The position numbers were made by a program, and so were the translations under genes. Positions 8,012 to 15,253 of a stretch of 19,403 nt of DNA are shown here, piece after piece. The DNA is taken from positions 1-19,403 of the forward strand of contig JAPJQL010000051.1 in the NCBI GenBank assembly GCA_030825115.1. The letters are read 5' to 3'. The notes under the pieces were generated by a model. It was not told the origin of the DNA. It saw only the letters and a program-made list of their open reading frames with translations, and ran no database searches. The first letter of the stretch is position 1. Every line of letters starts with the position of its first letter. The DNA comes from Lachnospiraceae bacterium. Lineage in GTDB: Bacteria; Bacillota; Clostridia; Lachnospirales; Lachnospiraceae.

Positions 8012-8040
8012 ATTATAATTCATCACGGGCGCTTATGCAA
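8012..8040 (-). promoter_or_regulatory. Promoter of tex
   Basis: Minus-strand TTGCAT (8040-8035) and a perfect TATAAT (8017-8012) with 17-bp spacing. The predicted start near 8005 gives a leader of about 30 nt and rules out the upstream in-frame ATG at 8026. Confidence 0.75.
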
Positions 8041-8109
8041 GGTTTACCGTCGCCAGAATCCTCCAGAACCCGCCTGATCGTCACCACATCACCCAAAACG
8101 CAGAAAACC

Positions 8110-8138
8110 TTGAGATAATAAGATTTTCGTGGTAAACT
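8110..8138 (+). promoter_or_regulatory. Promoter of the small membrane protein gene
   Basis: TTGAGA (8110-8115) and TAAACT (8133-8138) with 17-bp spacing, divergent from the tex promoter. The expected start near 8145 is compatible with translation from 8186 but not from the frame opening at 8129. Confidence 0.6.
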
Positions 8139-8185
8139 ATCCAATGAAGAAAAAAGAATATACCAAAGATTTATGGAGGACCATG

Positions 8186-8584
8186 ATGGAACCAGATTTC
8201 AACTATAAATCCAAAGGACCAGGCACTCCGCTGCCGCCAAGGCAGACACCGCCAAATCCCGCTCCCCAAAAACCAAATAGATTCGCAACCCTGTCGCTGG
8301 TGGCCGGTATCTTCGGCCTGATCTCCTGCTGCTTTCCGCCGACACAGCTCCTGTTCGGAGCCGGCGCAGTCATGCTTGCCATCGTGTCAAAAAAGGGAAG
8401 CCCGTTTTCCGGGCCGGCCATTGCCGGACTGGTGCTTGGCACCCTGTCCATCATCTGCAGCATCCTGATGTTCATCAATTTCGTCATCACGATGCAGCTG
8501 GTGCAGGACCCGGCAAACGCCCAGATCGTGAATCAGGTGATGGAACAGTACGAAAGCCTTTTCAACAGTCTGCAGGGCAGATGA
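8186..8584 (+). CDS. Small membrane protein with proline-rich N terminus (DUF4190-like)
   Basis: A 132-residue protein with a polar, proline-rich head (residues 1-30) followed by hydrophobic stretches near 33-48, 54-68 and 76-105, with an NRFATLSLVAGIFGLIS pattern and Gly-rich second segment as in DUF4190-type membrane proteins; function unknown. The tail (106-132) is polar. GGAGG lies six bases before ATG 8186. An alternative ATG three bases earlier is too close to the site. It is the only plus-strand gene left of secA and stands alone, between a divergent promoter region and a strong terminator. Confidence 0.7.
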   Translation: MEPDFNYKSKGPGTPLPPRQTPPNPAPQKPNRFATLSLVAGIFGLISCCFPPTQLLFGAGAVMLAIVSKKGSPFSGPAIAGLVLGTLSIICSILMFINFVITMQLVQDPANAQIVNQVMEQYESLFNSLQGR

Positions 8585-8628
8585 TATAAAAAAGAGACGG
8601 AGAATTTTCTTCGTCTCTTTTTTATATC
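8583..8628. terminator. Bidirectional terminator shared by two convergent genes
   Basis: A perfect 17-bp inverted repeat (8583-8599 and 8612-8628) with six-A and six-T runs inside the arms, so each strand reads a GC-containing stem base followed by a U tract. The loop (8600-8611) can extend the stem. It contains the last bases of the plus-strand stop codon and the whole minus-strand stop (8622-8624). Confidence 0.9.
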
Positions 8629-8999
8629 GGCACCGGAAGCAGGTCGATCCCCTTCACCACCAGAAAATAGTTCTTCACGATCCAGTTGACCAGAATGATC
8701 CCCAGCCCCAGATAGATAAAAAGCTTCTCATGCCCCAGATACCATTCCGGCCGGTCCGCCTTTTTTGCCGCAAGAGCGCTCACAACCTCTGCCAGCACGA
8801 CTGCCGCCGTATAAAGCACAAGCGGATGGTACTGCAGGCTCTTTCCAATCTGCCCGGTCAAAAGATATTTGACAGCCCGCGTCCCCCCGCATCCCGGACA
8901 GTAAAGCCCCGTGATCAGATGAAAGATGCAGGGCATATGAAAGATCTGGTAAAAAACAGCCCACAGCGTTCCGTTTGCCATCAGCGTCATTTCCCGCAC
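8622..8999 (-). CDS. DUF2752 membrane protein
   Basis: A 125-residue protein with the DUF2752 signature CPGCGGTRA (34-42), preceded by a hydrophobic stretch and followed by two predicted membrane segments near 55-75 and 90-112. Function unknown; the CxxC could bind metal or be redox-active. The first possible start is GTG at 8999, three bases after the hom stop; ATG at 8990 is an equally plausible start with weak GGTG/CGGGAA sites upstream. The tight spacing shows cotranscription with hom. The stop codon lies inside the shared terminator hairpin. Confidence 0.8.
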   Translation of the reverse strand: MREMTLMANGTLWAVFYQIFHMPCIFHLITGLYCPGCGGTRAVKYLLTGQIGKSLQYHPLVLYTAAVVLAEVVSALAAKKADRPEWYLGHEKLFIYLGLGIILVNWIVKNYFLVVKGIDLLPVPI

Positions 9000-9002
9000 C
9001 TG

Positions 9003-10244
9003 TTACAGCTCTGCCCGAATCATCTGGCGGATGCCGTCCTCGCCCTGCGCCTGACACTCCGAATCAAATGCTATCGCTTTTTCTTTAAAATCAGCCTCTG
9101 TCAGCTTCCCTGTCAGCACAGCAAACTCATCCATACCATCCAGCTCCACTACCTTTACCAGTCCAAATGCCTTCGCCACCTGACTGTTCTTCTTCGCCGC
9201 ATTGCCTGCAACCCGCACAAAATAACGGTGTGCAGAGGTATCCATGTCTGCAATGGCAAGACGCTCATCATTCCAGCCCATCGGCACATTGCGTTCCATA
9301 TTCTGCGCAGCTTCTATGATATCAGCCACAACCGCGCTGGCTGTCGGCAGCTTGCCCGCTCCGCTTCCGTAGTACATGGACGTCCCCAGCATATTTCCTT
9401 TTACCAGGATACCGTTAAATACATCGCTGACCGCATACAGCGGATGGCTCTTGCCAATCATCACCGGGGCTACCCAGGCATGGACCACATCGCCCTCCAC
9501 CCGACTGGAGCCAAACAGCTTCACGGAAGTTCCCATCTTCTCCGCGTAGCGGAAATCCACATCTGTGATCTTTGTGATGCCTTCGGTGTGGATATCCTCA
9601 TAATCCACCTCCCTGCCGGTCGCCATCGCCGTCAGGATTGCAATCTTCCTGCAGGTATCATGCCCTTCCACGTCTGCTTCCGGGTTGCGCTCCGCATAGC
9701 CCAGGTCCTGCGCCTCCTTCAGCACTCCGGCAAAGGTCGCCCCTTCCTTATCCATCTTTGTCAGGATATAGTTGGTCGTACCGTTTAAGATTCCTGTGAT
9801 TTCTTCGATCCGTTCTCCCATCAGGCAGCGGTACAGTGGGCGGATGATCGGAATCCCGCCTCCCACGCTCGCCTCAAAGAAGAAATTTACCCCCTTCTCT
9901 CTGGCAATCGCCAGCAATTCCGTACCATGGGCGGCAACCAGCGCCTTGTTGGAGGTCACAACATGCTTTCCTGCCTCCAGAGATGCCTTTACAAACGGAT
10001 AAGACGGGTTAAGTCCCCCCATCGTCTCCACGACAATCTGCACCTCGTCATCTTCTTCTATCACCTTAAAATCATGGATGATCTTATCTGCCACCGGGCT
10101 GCCCGGAAACTCCCGCAGATCCAGCACATACTTCAGCGCAATCTCCTGACCTGCCTGTTTTGCGATCACATCTTTATTCTCATCCAGAACTTCTGCCACC
10201 CCGGAACCTATCGTACCGTATCCCATGATTGCTACCTTGATCAT
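9003..10244 (-). CDS. hom: Homoserine dehydrogenase
   Basis: Reduces aspartate semialdehyde to homoserine with NAD(P)H, the branch point to threonine and methionine. 413 residues: Rossmann motif GYGTIGSG (8-15), TSNKALVAAHG (97-107, K100), ASVGGGIPIIRPL (125-137), GILNGTTNYI (151-160), ADVEGHDTCRK (190-200, catalytic-type K200), and a C-terminal ACT-like region (about 330-405) expected for allosteric control by threonine. GAGGAG lies six bases before the ATG. It follows a gene for an HTH-ACT protein after 34 bp and precedes a DUF2752 gene after 3 bp. Confidence 0.95.
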   Translation of the reverse strand: MIKVAIMGYGTIGSGVAEVLDENKDVIAKQAGQEIALKYVLDLREFPGSPVADKIIHDFKVIEEDDEVQIVVETMGGLNPSYPFVKASLEAGKHVVTSNKALVAAHGTELLAIAREKGVNFFFEASVGGGIPIIRPLYRCLMGERIEEITGILNGTTNYILTKMDKEGATFAGVLKEAQDLGYAERNPEADVEGHDTCRKIAILTAMATGREVDYEDIHTEGITKITDVDFRYAEKMGTSVKLFGSSRVEGDVVHAWVAPVMIGKSHPLYAVSDVFNGILVKGNMLGTSMYYGSGAGKLPTASAVVADIIEAAQNMERNVPMGWNDERLAIADMDTSAHRYFVRVAGNAAKKNSQVAKAFGLVKVVELDGMDEFAVLTGKLTEADFKEKAIAFDSECQAQGEDGIRQMIRAEL

Positions 10245-10278
10245 TTCGTTCTCCTCATTTCCCTTTATTTCTGACTCC

Positions 10279-10725
10279 TTATTCTCTCGCCAGGATCTTC
10301 ACATAATGAATTCCGCTCTGCTCCTCAATCTCCTCTACCATCCGCGATACATTGCCGGTATTCGGCTTTACTTCCACGGAGAGAGTCAGAGTCGCCACTC
10401 CGTTGACCGGAATACTCTGATGGATCGTCAGGATATTGGCCTTATAGACCGCCACAATGTGCAGCAGGTCTGACAAAAGCCCCTGCTCGTCATCCATCTG
10501 TACCACAAAGGTCACGGTCTTGCCCTTGGTATTGTCATAAAACGGAAAAATATCATCCTTATACTTATAAAAAGAACTCCGGCTGATCCCTACCCGGTCG
10601 GTCGCATCCTGCACTGTCATGACCCGCTCCGATTCCAGCAGTTTTTTTGCTTCGACAACCTTTAAAAGGACTTCCGGTACTGCTTTCTGCTTTACTACAA
10701 AATATTTGCTCTTCTCTTCTGCCAT
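10279..10725 (-). CDS. HTH-ACT domain protein (UPF0735/PheB-like)
   Basis: A 148-residue protein with an N-terminal helix-turn-helix-like segment (about 28-60, MTVQDATDRVGISRSSFYKYKDDIFPF) and a C-terminal ACT domain (about 68-147, VTFVVQMDDEQGLLSDLLHIVA and IPVNGVATLTLSVEV). This is the UPF0735 layout, annotated PheB in some Bacilli. ACT domains bind amino acids, so a role as an amino-acid-responsive regulator of the hom unit is reasonable but inferred. GGGAG six bases before ATG 10725 supports the start. First gene of the unit ending at the DUF2752 gene. Confidence 0.85.
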   Translation of the reverse strand: MAEEKSKYFVVKQKAVPEVLLKVVEAKKLLESERVMTVQDATDRVGISRSSFYKYKDDIFPFYDNTKGKTVTFVVQMDDEQGLLSDLLHIVAVYKANILTIHQSIPVNGVATLTLSVEVKPNTGNVSRMVEEIEEQSGIHYVKILARE

Positions 10726-10780
10726 TCCATTCTCCCAGTCTCATGTTCGTGATACAGATACATTTGTGCTCATGTGGAAG

Positions 10781-10809
10781 ATATTAGCACAAAAAGAAAC
10801 AGGATGCAA
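10781..10809 (-). promoter_or_regulatory. Promoter of the ACT–hom unit, -35 inside the prfB terminator
   Basis: Minus-strand TTGCAT (10809-10804) and TAATAT (10786-10781) with exactly 17 bp between. The -35 hexamer is part of the 3' arm of the terminator hairpin that follows prfB. The leader would be about 50 nt. Confidence 0.65.
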
Positions 10810-10832
10810 GCATTTTATTGCATACACCCTGT
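10790..10832 (-). terminator. Terminator after prfB
   Basis: Minus strand: ACAGG and ATGCAA (left arm, 10832-10818, with a 4-nt bulge) pair with TTGCATCCTGT (10809-10799), then TTCTTTTTGTG follows. It lies 24 bp after the prfB stop. Confidence 0.7.
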
Positions 10833-10855
10833 ATTTTCTATGATTTCCAAACAGG

Positions 10856-11993
10856 CTAATCTTCCCCGGAAGCTTTCCGGTCCGGGCATCCCAGGCTCAG
10901 CCACCGCAGGTAGGCGCTGATGAACCCGTCTAAGCCGCCGTCCAGGACATTGGCCACATTGCCGGTCTCCTCACCGGTCCGCAGATCCTTCACCATCGTA
11001 TAGGGCTGCAGGACATAAGAACGGATCTGGTTGCCCCAGCCGATATCCTTCACGTCGCCGCGGATATCAGACAGCTTCTCTGCATTCTCCTGCTGCTTCA
11101 ACATATAGAGCTTCGCCTTCAGCATCTGCATCGCCTTATCCTTGTTCTGGAACTGGGAGCGCTCATTCTGGCACTGTACCACGATTCCGGTCGGAATATG
11201 GGTGATTCTGATCGCAGAGGACGTCTTATTGATATGCTGGCCGCCCGCACCGCTGGAGCGGTAGGTGTCGATTCGCAGATCGTCCTGGTTGATATCCACA
11301 TCCAGATCCTCTTCAATATCCGGCATCACATCGCAGGATACAAAGGAAGTCTGGCGTTTTCCGGCTGCATTGAACGGAGAGATCCGCACCAGACGGTGCA
11401 CACCCCGTTCGGACTTCAGGTAACCAAAGGCATTCTCCCCGTTGATCTGGATCGTCACGGATTTTATCCCCGCCTCATCTCCGTCCAGGTAGTCCAGCAC
11501 CTCAGTCTTATACCCCATCTTATCCGCCCACCGGCAATACATCCGGTACAGCATGCTGCACCAGTCGCAGGACTCGGTTCCGCCCGCCCCCGCATTCAGG
11601 CGCAGGATGGCGTTGCAGCCGTCATACTCCCCTGACAGCAGGGTCGTAAGACGCAGCTTCTCCAGTTTTGTCTCAAACTCAGTCAGCATTTCCTGAATCT
11701 CGGGAATCAGGGACGCGTCATTTTCCTCGTATCCCATCTCGATCATGACCTGGATATCCTCATACTCGGTCTCCAGCCCACGGTACAGATCCACCGTATC
11801 CTTCAGGTTCTTTGCTTCCTGTACCAGCTTGGCAGAGCGCGCAGCATCATCCCAGAAGCCCGGCTCTTCCATAGATTTTTCTAACTCATCGATTCGATTG
11901 ACCTTGTTGTCCAGGTCAAAGTGAATCCCTCACTTCCACTAATGGTTTTTCAAAGGTTGATAATGTATACTTGAACTGATCTAATTCTACCAC
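10856..11993 (-). CDS. prfB: Peptide chain release factor 2 (programmed +1 frameshift)
   Basis: RF2 recognises UAA/UGA and triggers peptide release. The gene starts at GTG 11993 with GAAGGTG upstream, runs 25 codons (MVELDQFKYTLSTFEK...RDSL) to an in-frame TGA (11918-11916), then shifts +1 at CTT TGA C and continues as DLDNKVNRIDELEKSMEEPG to the stop at 10856. Joined length is 378 residues. With the shift, the SPF stop-codon motif falls at 205-207 and GGQ at 250-252, the same numbering as E. coli RF2, which strongly supports the reconstruction. The shift site has an internal SD-like AGGGA three bases before CTT. An in-frame ATG lies 18 bases upstream as an alternative start. Downstream of secA in the usual secA–prfB order. 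Confidence 0.95.
11915..11934 (-). promoter_or_regulatory. Programmed frameshift site of prfB
   Basis: Minus strand GTGAGGGATTCACTTTGAC: the slippery CTT followed by TGA C, with an SD-like GAGGGA and three intervening bases, as in classical RF2 autoregulation where scarce RF2 lets the ribosome slip forward. The SD-like part is weaker than the AGGGGG of E. coli. Confidence 0.9.
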
Positions 11994-12033
11994 TGTGTCA
12001 CCTTCTTTCATTTTCTTTTTTAATTAACATCGT

Positions 12034-12098
12034 AACTGTTCAGACCGGCTCATCTTCTTGACCGAAAAAACTGGATTTCCCCGCCGTTCTGAACGGTT
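12034..12098. repeat. Imperfect inverted repeat between secA and prfB
   Basis: Arms 12034-12048 and 12084-12098 match at 13 of 15 positions (core GTTCAGA/TCTGAAC) around a 35-nt loop. The left end of the secA-side arm can also fold alone (CCGTT CAG AACGG). A T6 run lies in the loop on the minus strand. It could be an RNA fold or weak terminator; no sound promoter for prfB is seen here. Confidence 0.4.
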
Positions 12099-12102
12099 AA
12101 CT

Positions 12103-14673
12103 CTATACGCGCTTTCTGCCGCAGCACTGCTTATACTTCTTTCCACTGCCGCAGGGACAGGGGGAGTTCGGATAGATTTTCTGCTCTTCCCGTCTCTTCG
12201 GAGCGCGCGCCGCAGTGTCATCCTTATTGGTCCCGGTTACTTTTGCCGCCGGTTCCCGCTCTACCTTCTGCTCCACGCGGATATGGAACAGGATACGGAC
12301 CGTCTCCTCCGTGATCGCAGCCGTCATGGCTTCGAACATCTCAAACGCACTGATCTTATATTCGACAACCGGATCTCTCTGTCCATATGCCTGCAGACCG
12401 ATGCCCTGACGCAGCTGGTCCATATCGTCAATATGGCTCATCCACTTGTTGTCAATAACTTTCAGAAGGATAACCCGCTCAATCTCACGGATCTGCTCTG
12501 CCTCCGGGAACTCTGCCTCTTTTGCTTCGTAAAGCTTGATTGCCTCTTCCTTCAGCATATGCTTCAGCTCATTCTTCTTGCTGACCTGATGGTCTTCCAG
12601 GGTGATCGGACGAAGCGGGATGATCGGAAGCAGAAGCTGGTTCAGCTCTTTCAGATCCCAGTCTTCCGGCGCCTGCTCATCGGAAATCGACATATCCACG
12701 GAATTCTCCACGATGTCCGTCACCATCTTAAGGATCACATCGCGCATATTGTCGCCGTCCAGAACCTTCCGGCGCTCTGCGTAGATGATCTCACGCTGCT
12801 CGTTGTTCACCTCGTCATATTTCAGCAGGTTCTCACGGATACCATAGTTGTTGTTCTCAATCTTCATCTGGGCCTTCTCGATGGCATTCGACAGCATCTT
12901 ATGCTCGATCTGCTCGCCTTCCGGCACGCCCAGCGCCTCAAACATGCTCATCAAACGCTCAGAACCAAACAGCCTCATCAGGTCGTCTTCCAGCGAGATG
13001 TAGAAGCGGGACTCGCCCGGGTCTCCCTGACGTCCGGAACGTCCGCGCAGCTGGTTGTCGATACGTCTTGACTCATGCCGTTCGGTACCGATGATCTTCA
13101 GACCTCCCAGCTCCTTGGAAATCTCATCCAGCTTGATATCCGTACCACGGCCCGCCATATTGGTGGCGATCGTCACAGCTTTGTGGATACCGGCATCTGC
13201 TACGATCTCAGCCTCCAGCTCATGGAACTTCGCATTCAGCACTTTGTGGGGAATGCCGCGCTTGTGCAGCATTTTGCTCAGCATCTCGGAAGTCTCGATG
13301 GTGATCGTACCAACCAGCACCGGCTGCCCCTTCTCATAAGCCTCTGCCACCTCATCTACAACTGCATTGAATTTTTCCCGTTTGCTCTTGTATACTGCAT
13401 CCTCATGATCGATACGTGCTACCGGCTTGTTGGTAGGAATTGCGATCGCATCCATGCCGTAAGTATTCCGGAACTCCTTCTCCTCGGTAAGGGCAGTACC
13501 GGTCATACCGGATTTCTTTCTGAACTTGTTGAAGAAGTTCTGGAACGTGATGGTCGCCAGAGTCTTGCTCTCCCGCCTTACGTTGACATGCTCCTTCGCC
13601 TCAATCGCCTGATGCAGGCCGTCGGAATAACGGCGTCCCGGCATGATACGTCCGGTAAACTCATCGACGATCAGCACTTCGTCATCCTTCACCACATAGT
13701 CCTTATCCCGAAACATCAGGTTGTTGGCACGCAGGGCCAGAATGATATTGTGCTGGATTTCCAGGTTCTCCGGGTCGGCGAGGTTCTCTATATGGAAGAA
13801 TTCCTCCACCTTTCGCACGCCGTCCTCGGTCAGGTTCACAACCTTGTCCTTCTCATTGACTACGAAATCTCCGGTCTCCTCGATATCCTCGCCCATGATC
13901 GCGTTCATCTTGGTAAACTCACCGGAGGCCTCGCCCCGCTCCAACTGGCGCGCCAGGATATCGCACACCTCATAGAGCTTGGTAGACTTCCCGCTCTGCC
14001 CGGAAATGATAAGCGGAGTCCTCGCCTCATCGATCAATACGGAATCGACCTCATCGATGATGGCATAATCCAGCTCGCGCAGAACCATCTGCTCTTTGTA
14101 GATCGCCATGTTGTCTCTCAGGTAATCAAATCCCAGCTCATTGTTCGTCACATAAGTAATATCACAGTTATAAGCCACCTTACGCTCTTCCGGCGTCATG
14201 GAGTTCAGCACCACGCCAACGGTCAGTCCCAAAAACTCATGGACCTGTCCCATCCACTCAGCATCTCGCTTAGCCAGATAGTCGTTGACCGTAACGATAT
14301 GCACGCCTTTTCCGGTGAGGGCATTTAGATATGCCGGAGCGGTCGATACAAGGGTCTTACCTTCACCTGTCCTCATCTCCGCGATACGTCCCTGGTGCAG
14401 GACGATTCCACCGATCAGCTGTACCGGATAATGCTCCATATTCAAGGTCCTTCTGGCCGCTTCCCTTACCGTCGCAAATGCTTCCGGCAGGATATCATCT
14501 AACGTCTCGCCTTTTGCCAGACGTTCTTTGAAGATCCGGGTGTTGTCTCTCAAAGCCTCATCCGTCAGCTCCGTCATCTTTGGTCTCAGGGCCTCTATCT
14601 GGTCAACGATCGGGTAAATCATCTTAAGTTCCCGCTCGCTGTGGGTCCCGAATATCTTCTCTACGAGATTCAT
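12103..14673 (-). CDS. secA: Preprotein translocase ATPase SecA
   Basis: Motor ATPase that drives precursor proteins through SecYEG at the membrane. 856 residues, normal for the family. Walker A MRTGEGKT (100-107), DEVDSVLIDEAR (207-218), a preprotein cross-linking domain, MTGTA, TNMAGRGTDIKL and QLRGRSGRQGDPG in the second nucleotide-binding fold, and a C-terminal zinc motif CPCGSGKKYKQCCG (C839, C841, C850, C851) that contacts SecB or the ribosome in other species. AGGAG sits before the ATG. Transcribed from 14740-14768 and followed by prfB after 109 bp. hpf, which is commonly a codirectional neighbour of secA in Bacilli, is here divergent. Confidence 0.97.
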   Translation of the reverse strand: MNLVEKIFGTHSERELKMIYPIVDQIEALRPKMTELTDEALRDNTRIFKERLAKGETLDDILPEAFATVREAARRTLNMEHYPVQLIGGIVLHQGRIAEMRTGEGKTLVSTAPAYLNALTGKGVHIVTVNDYLAKRDAEWMGQVHEFLGLTVGVVLNSMTPEERKVAYNCDITYVTNNELGFDYLRDNMAIYKEQMVLRELDYAIIDEVDSVLIDEARTPLIISGQSGKSTKLYEVCDILARQLERGEASGEFTKMNAIMGEDIEETGDFVVNEKDKVVNLTEDGVRKVEEFFHIENLADPENLEIQHNIILALRANNLMFRDKDYVVKDDEVLIVDEFTGRIMPGRRYSDGLHQAIEAKEHVNVRRESKTLATITFQNFFNKFRKKSGMTGTALTEEKEFRNTYGMDAIAIPTNKPVARIDHEDAVYKSKREKFNAVVDEVAEAYEKGQPVLVGTITIETSEMLSKMLHKRGIPHKVLNAKFHELEAEIVADAGIHKAVTIATNMAGRGTDIKLDEISKELGGLKIIGTERHESRRIDNQLRGRSGRQGDPGESRFYISLEDDLMRLFGSERLMSMFEALGVPEGEQIEHKMLSNAIEKAQMKIENNNYGIRENLLKYDEVNNEQREIIYAERRKVLDGDNMRDVILKMVTDIVENSVDMSISDEQAPEDWDLKELNQLLLPIIPLRPITLEDHQVSKKNELKHMLKEEAIKLYEAKEAEFPEAEQIREIERVILLKVIDNKWMSHIDDMDQLRQGIGLQAYGQRDPVVEYKISAFEMFEAMTAAITEETVRILFHIRVEQKVEREPAAKVTGTNKDDTAARAPKRREEQKIYPNSPCPCGSGKKYKQCCGRKRV

Positions 14674-14739
14674 ATTTCATTCTCCTAATTCTGAATTGTT
14701 CCTTATTCTATCAGTTTACATTTCAAGTCAATCTTATAC

Positions 14740-14768
14740 ATTGTATCACTAACCTACCATTTATTCAA
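14740..14768 (-). promoter_or_regulatory. Promoter of secA
   Basis: Minus-strand TTGAAT (14768-14763) and TACAAT (14745-14740) with 17-bp spacing. The predicted start near 14733 leaves a leader of about 60 nt that ends in AGGAG. Confidence 0.65.
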
Positions 14769-14851
14769 CTTATTCCCCTTTTGTTCATAAAAAATTAACT
14801 TTCCCTTTACACCTGCCACATTCGCGAAAATCTGGCAGAGAACGACGCAAT

Positions 14852-15036
14852 TGTGGATAACATAAAAAATAAATTACGGTAAACCTAGCACATTGCACAA
14901 AAATTACGTTCGATTTTTGACTTATCCACATTATCCACATTGTTTATCCACTTTCCCACAAAATTCCATCCACATCGGACAACCCTATTTTTGCAGGCAA
15001 AAGTAGTTATACACCGAGTTATCCACATTATCCACA
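14852..15036. other. Cluster of DnaA boxes
   Basis: Five perfect TTATCCACA boxes: one on the minus strand (14852-14860) and four on the plus strand (14922-14930, 14931-14939, 15019-15027, 15028-15036). Near matches are at 14944-14952 (8/9), 14966-14974 (7/9) and 15007-15015 (7/9). The plus-strand boxes form two head-to-tail pairs with no gap, 97 bp apart. No dnaA, dnaN or other origin-linked gene is in the window. It could be a replication origin, a DnaA-titrating or reactivating site, or a DnaA-regulated promoter region for secA or hpf. Confidence 0.8.
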
Positions 15037-15143
15037 CGATTTACACACAGGATAACTCCCGTTGTAAAAATATAACACATTTTTAATATTTTGTACACAT
15101 GTCATAAATTTACATTTTACGACAAAAATTTTGCCCCAAACAC

Positions 15144-15171
15144 TTGACATTTTTTTCACCATTTCTATGAT
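15144..15171 (+). promoter_or_regulatory. Candidate distal promoter of hpf
   Basis: TTGACA (15144-15149) and TATGAT (15166-15171) with a 16-bp spacer, about 140 bp before the hpf start. The hexamers are good, but the surroundings are AT-rich, so chance matches are more likely. Confidence 0.45.
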
Positions 15172-15225
15172 TTGGCAATAAAGAAGTATCTTCTCCAATA
15201 TCCATTTTTAGAATAATTTAATAAT

Positions 15226-15241
15226 AATTGTCGCAACAATT
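15226..15241. promoter_or_regulatory. Palindrome upstream of the hpf -35
   Basis: AATTGT and ACAATT arms around CGCA, 12 bp before the proximal -35 hexamer. A possible operator; the arms are short. Confidence 0.3.
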
Positions 15242-15253
15242 CCATGATATCGA

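Larger units (their letters stand above)
15061..15253. other. AT-rich non-coding block between the DnaA boxes and the hpf promoter
   Basis: About 190 bp of strongly AT-rich sequence with A and T runs and no credible ORF. It contains a candidate promoter (15144-15171) and a palindrome (15226-15241). Next to a DnaA box cluster, it is placed where an origin would have its unwinding element. The remainder of the gap, 14770-14851, shows nothing I can name. Confidence 0.5.

Noticed and set aside
8730..9788. Plus-strand ORF of 352 codons
   Set aside because: Antisense to the DUF2752 gene and hom; shadow composition rich in His, Arg and Cys, with no recognisable motif.
10856..11872. prfB as a truncated gene starting at the internal ATG
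   Set aside because: The upstream 25 codons, the CTT-TGA-C site and the exact SPF/GGQ numbering show a programmed frameshift, not a truncation or sequencing error.
13075..14328. Plus-strand ORF of 417 codons
   Set aside because: It is fully antisense to secA, whose motifs are clear. The translation is rich in His/Leu/Arg with no domain pattern, and no promoter or RBS was seen.
14922..15036. CRISPR-like repeats
   Set aside because: Only two copies of an 18-bp unit, made of DnaA boxes, with no regular spacer series and no cas genes.
14852..15253. Calling this region the chromosomal oriC outright
   Set aside because: No dnaA or dnaN nearby, and the strand pattern to the right does not fit a simple origin. 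GC skew of the whole chromosome is needed, so it is listed only as a DnaA box cluster.
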